From assembly GCA_948585895.1 (NCBI GenBank), contig CAPBNZ010000027.1:1-8176 (forward strand): a stretch of DNA of 8,176 nt, read 5' to 3'. The DNA is from an uncultured Clostridia bacterium. Its GTDB lineage: Bacteria; Bacillota; Clostridia; TANB77; CAG-508. Positions 6,592 through 8,176 of the stretch are shown one piece after another (the first letter of the stretch is position 1; every line of letters starts with the position of its first letter). The notes beneath the pieces were generated by a model that saw only the letters and a list, made by a program, of their open reading frames with translations, did not search any database and was not told where the DNA came from. The translations under genes were made by a program, and so were the position numbers.

Positions 6592-8176
6592 TTAATTTCC
6601 TCCTTTCTTTCCTAATTCTTCTTCTGATAACTGAGACAAAGCTATTTGCTTATAAGTTTCATTGTTTTTCATTAATTCTTGATGTGTACCAATACCTACT
6701 ACTTTACCTTCTTCTAACACAATTATTTTTTCTGCATTCATAATGGTACTAATTCTCTGCGCCACAATAATAACCGTTTTATCTTTTGTTTTGTTTACTA
6801 AAGCTTCTCTTAGTTTACTATCTGTTTTAAAGTCAAGTGCTGAAAAGCTATCATCAAATACAAATATCTCTGGGTCTTTTGCAATTGCTCTTGCAATCGA
6901 CAAACGTTGCTTTTGTCCTCCAGAAACATTGCTCCCACCTTGTGCGATAGGCTCTTTGTACTTTTTGTCTTTGTCTTCAATAAATTCAATTGCTTGTGCT
7001 ATTTCTGCTGCTTCTTTCATTTGTTCATCTGACATAGTTTCATCAGCATATTTTATGTTAGATTCAATGGTTCCTGAAAATAAGATTCCCTTTTGTGGAA
7101 CCAAGCCTATAATATCTCTTAATTCTTTTTGCGATACTTCTTTTACATTGACACCATCAATTAGAAGTTCTCCTCCTGTTACATCGTAAAATCTTGGCAA
7201 TAGATTTACAACTGTTGATTTTCCACTTCCTGTACTTCCAATAATAGCTGTCGTCTCCCCTGGTTCTGCTGTAAAATTAATATCTGATAAAATTTCTGTA
7301 TCTGCATCTGGATAGCGGAAAGATACATTTTTAAATTCTACTAAACCTTTTTTGTCACTATGAAATTTCTTTGTTTCTTCTTTGTCTTTTATCGTGGCTT
7401 CTGTTTCTATTACTTCATTAATACGTCTTGCTGATACAGCTGCTCTAGGTAACATGATAGAAATCATAGAAATCATTAAAAATGCCATAACAATCTGCAT
7501 CGTATATTGAATAAATGCCATCATATCACCAACTTGCATCATACCTTGATCTACATTATGACCTCCTACCCATACAATTAAAATCATAATAGAGTTCATA
7601 ATAAACATAAGGAGTGGCATCATCATGGACATGGCTCTATTTACAAATACATTTGCTTTCATTAAATCATGATTAGCCTCATCAAATCTTGCTTCTTCTT
7701 TTTTCTCTTTATGGAAAGCCCTAATAACTGGTAAGCCTGTTAATATTTCTCTTGCTACTTGGTTTAGTTTGTCAATTAAATCCTGTAACTTTTTGAATTT
7801 TGGCATAACAATCACAAATAAAGTTCCCACAATAAATAAAATAGCTAAAATAGCAACACCTATAATCCAAGCCATCTGACTATCGCTATTGGTTAATACC
7901 TTTACAAATCCTCCTATACCAATAATTGGTGCATAAACAACTACTCTAAATAACATAGTAATTAATTGTTGAATTTGTTGAATATCATTGGTACTACGTG
8001 TAATTAAAGAAGCAGTTGAGAATTCTGACAACTCTTTATTTGAGAAACGAATAACCTTTTTGAAAACCTTGTCTCTTAATGTCTTTCCAAGTCTAGCTGC
8101 TACTCTAGATGATAATAACATAATAGTAACTGCTGATATCATTGTAATAGAAGCAACCCCTAGCATTTGAAGTCCT
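6592..8176 (-). CDS. Heterodimeric ABC exporter, subunit with degenerate ATP site (5' end outside window)
   Basis: The frame is open to the window edge, giving 528 visible codons including the stop. About 50 N-terminal residues, including the first membrane helix, are missing against the family's usual 575-580. The remaining transmembrane domain is followed by an ATPase domain: Walker A GSTGSGKST (7239-7213), Q-loop VPQKG, signature NVSGGQ (intact), Walker B IFVFDD where Asp replaces the catalytic Glu, D-loop SALD, and AQRIST where Gln replaces the switch His. This is the asymmetric arrangement known from heterodimeric exporters such as TM287/TM288: this subunit's Walker motifs plus the partner's degenerate VSAGQ form the non-hydrolytic site, while the partner's Glu and His with this subunit's VSGGQ form the active one. 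No frame break and no in-frame CGG codon occur here. Its stop overlaps the ribosome site region of the next gene, indicating one operon. Confidence 0.93.
   Translation of the reverse strand, partial: GLQMLGVASITMISAVTIMLLSSRVAARLGKTLRDKVFKKVIRFSNKELSEFSTASLITRSTNDIQQIQQLITMLFRVVVYAPIIGIGGFVKVLTNSDSQMAWIIGVAILAILFIVGTLFVIVMPKFKKLQDLIDKLNQVAREILTGLPVIRAFHKEKKEEARFDEANHDLMKANVFVNRAMSMMMPLLMFIMNSIMILIVWVGGHNVDQGMMQVGDMMAFIQYTMQIVMAFLMISMISIMLPRAAVSARRINEVIETEATIKDKEETKKFHSDKKGLVEFKNVSFRYPDADTEILSDINFTAEPGETTAIIGSTGSGKSTVVNLLPRFYDVTGGELLIDGVNVKEVSQKELRDIIGLVPQKGILFSGTIESNIKYADETMSDEQMKEAAEIAQAIEFIEDKDKKYKEPIAQGGSNVSGGQKQRLSIARAIAKDPEIFVFDDSFSALDFKTDSKLREALVNKTKDKTVIIVAQRISTIMNAEKIIVLEEGKVVGIGTHQELMKNNETYKQIALSQLSEEELGKKGGN
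6599..6606 (-). promoter_or_regulatory. Ribosome binding site for the second ABC subunit, inside the first
   Basis: The minus strand reads AAAGGAGG eight bases before the ATG at 6590. It lies in the last codons (KGGN) of the upstream ABC gene, whose TAA ends one base before the ATG. This arrangement favours coupled, equimolar synthesis of the two subunits. Confidence 0.7.

Noticed and set aside
6743..7189. Plus-strand open frames (also 1836-2084, 4473-4676, 4645-4869 and 7988-8170)
   Set aside because: They lie opposite strongly supported minus-strand genes or the AT-rich gap, have no recognisable domain, and look like antisense shadows.
1..8176. CRISPR arrays, tRNA or rRNA genes, insertion sequences, integrase sites
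   Set aside because: I saw no spaced direct repeats, no cloverleaf-like or rRNA-like sequence, and no transposase or terminal inverted repeats; the window is almost fully coding.

Overview
The window is AT-rich, roughly 30% GC, and every convincing gene lies on the minus strand. Strong AGGAGG-type ribosome sites, an AddA-type helicase-nuclease and a paired ABC exporter point to a low-GC Firmicute, probably a clostridial or related uncultured gut-type lineage. That placement is inferred from gene content and base composition only.

In order of transcription (high to low coordinates) there are five genes. (1) 8176-6592 is a type I ABC exporter half-transporter, cut at its 5' end by the window edge, with a degenerate ATP site. 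(2) 6590-4760 is its partner half-transporter, 1 nt downstream, with the complementary intact catalytic residues. A hairpin with a U-run sits over its stop codon. (3) 4644-4078 is a sugar O-acetyltransferase of the maltose/galactoside type, behind a candidate sigma-A-like promoter. (4) 4013-447 is addA, the helicase-nuclease subunit of the AddAB recombination machine. (5) 394-1 is the start of a membrane-anchored protein of unknown function that runs off the window.

The striking feature is how the frames break. Read conventionally, addA is split into four pieces and the second ABC gene into two. All four breaks have the same form: a single extra C directly before a GGA glycine codon, so the broken-frame codon is CGG and the sequence is CGGA. 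Removing that one C restores full-length proteins (AddA 1187 aa, ABC 609 aa). At three of the four places the restored Gly falls at a position I expect to be Gly in the family: the AddA Walker A loop, the AddA YVG-MPNG motif, and the Gly after the Walker A helix of the ABC domain. By my reading, CGG occurs in frame nowhere else in the five genes, although all five other Arg codons are used. The same GGA contexts without the extra C occur intact elsewhere in the window. This pattern does not look like random gene decay or homopolymer sequencing error. The most interesting reading is that CGG is an unassigned or very poorly read codon in this organism and that ribosomes routinely decode CGGA in the +1 frame (or as a quadruplet) as Gly. 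A motif-specific sequencing artifact is the main competing explanation.

Outside this, the window holds ordinary housekeeping and accessory genes. No tRNA, rRNA, CRISPR array or mobile element was seen, and no gene-free stretch exceeds about 115 bases.
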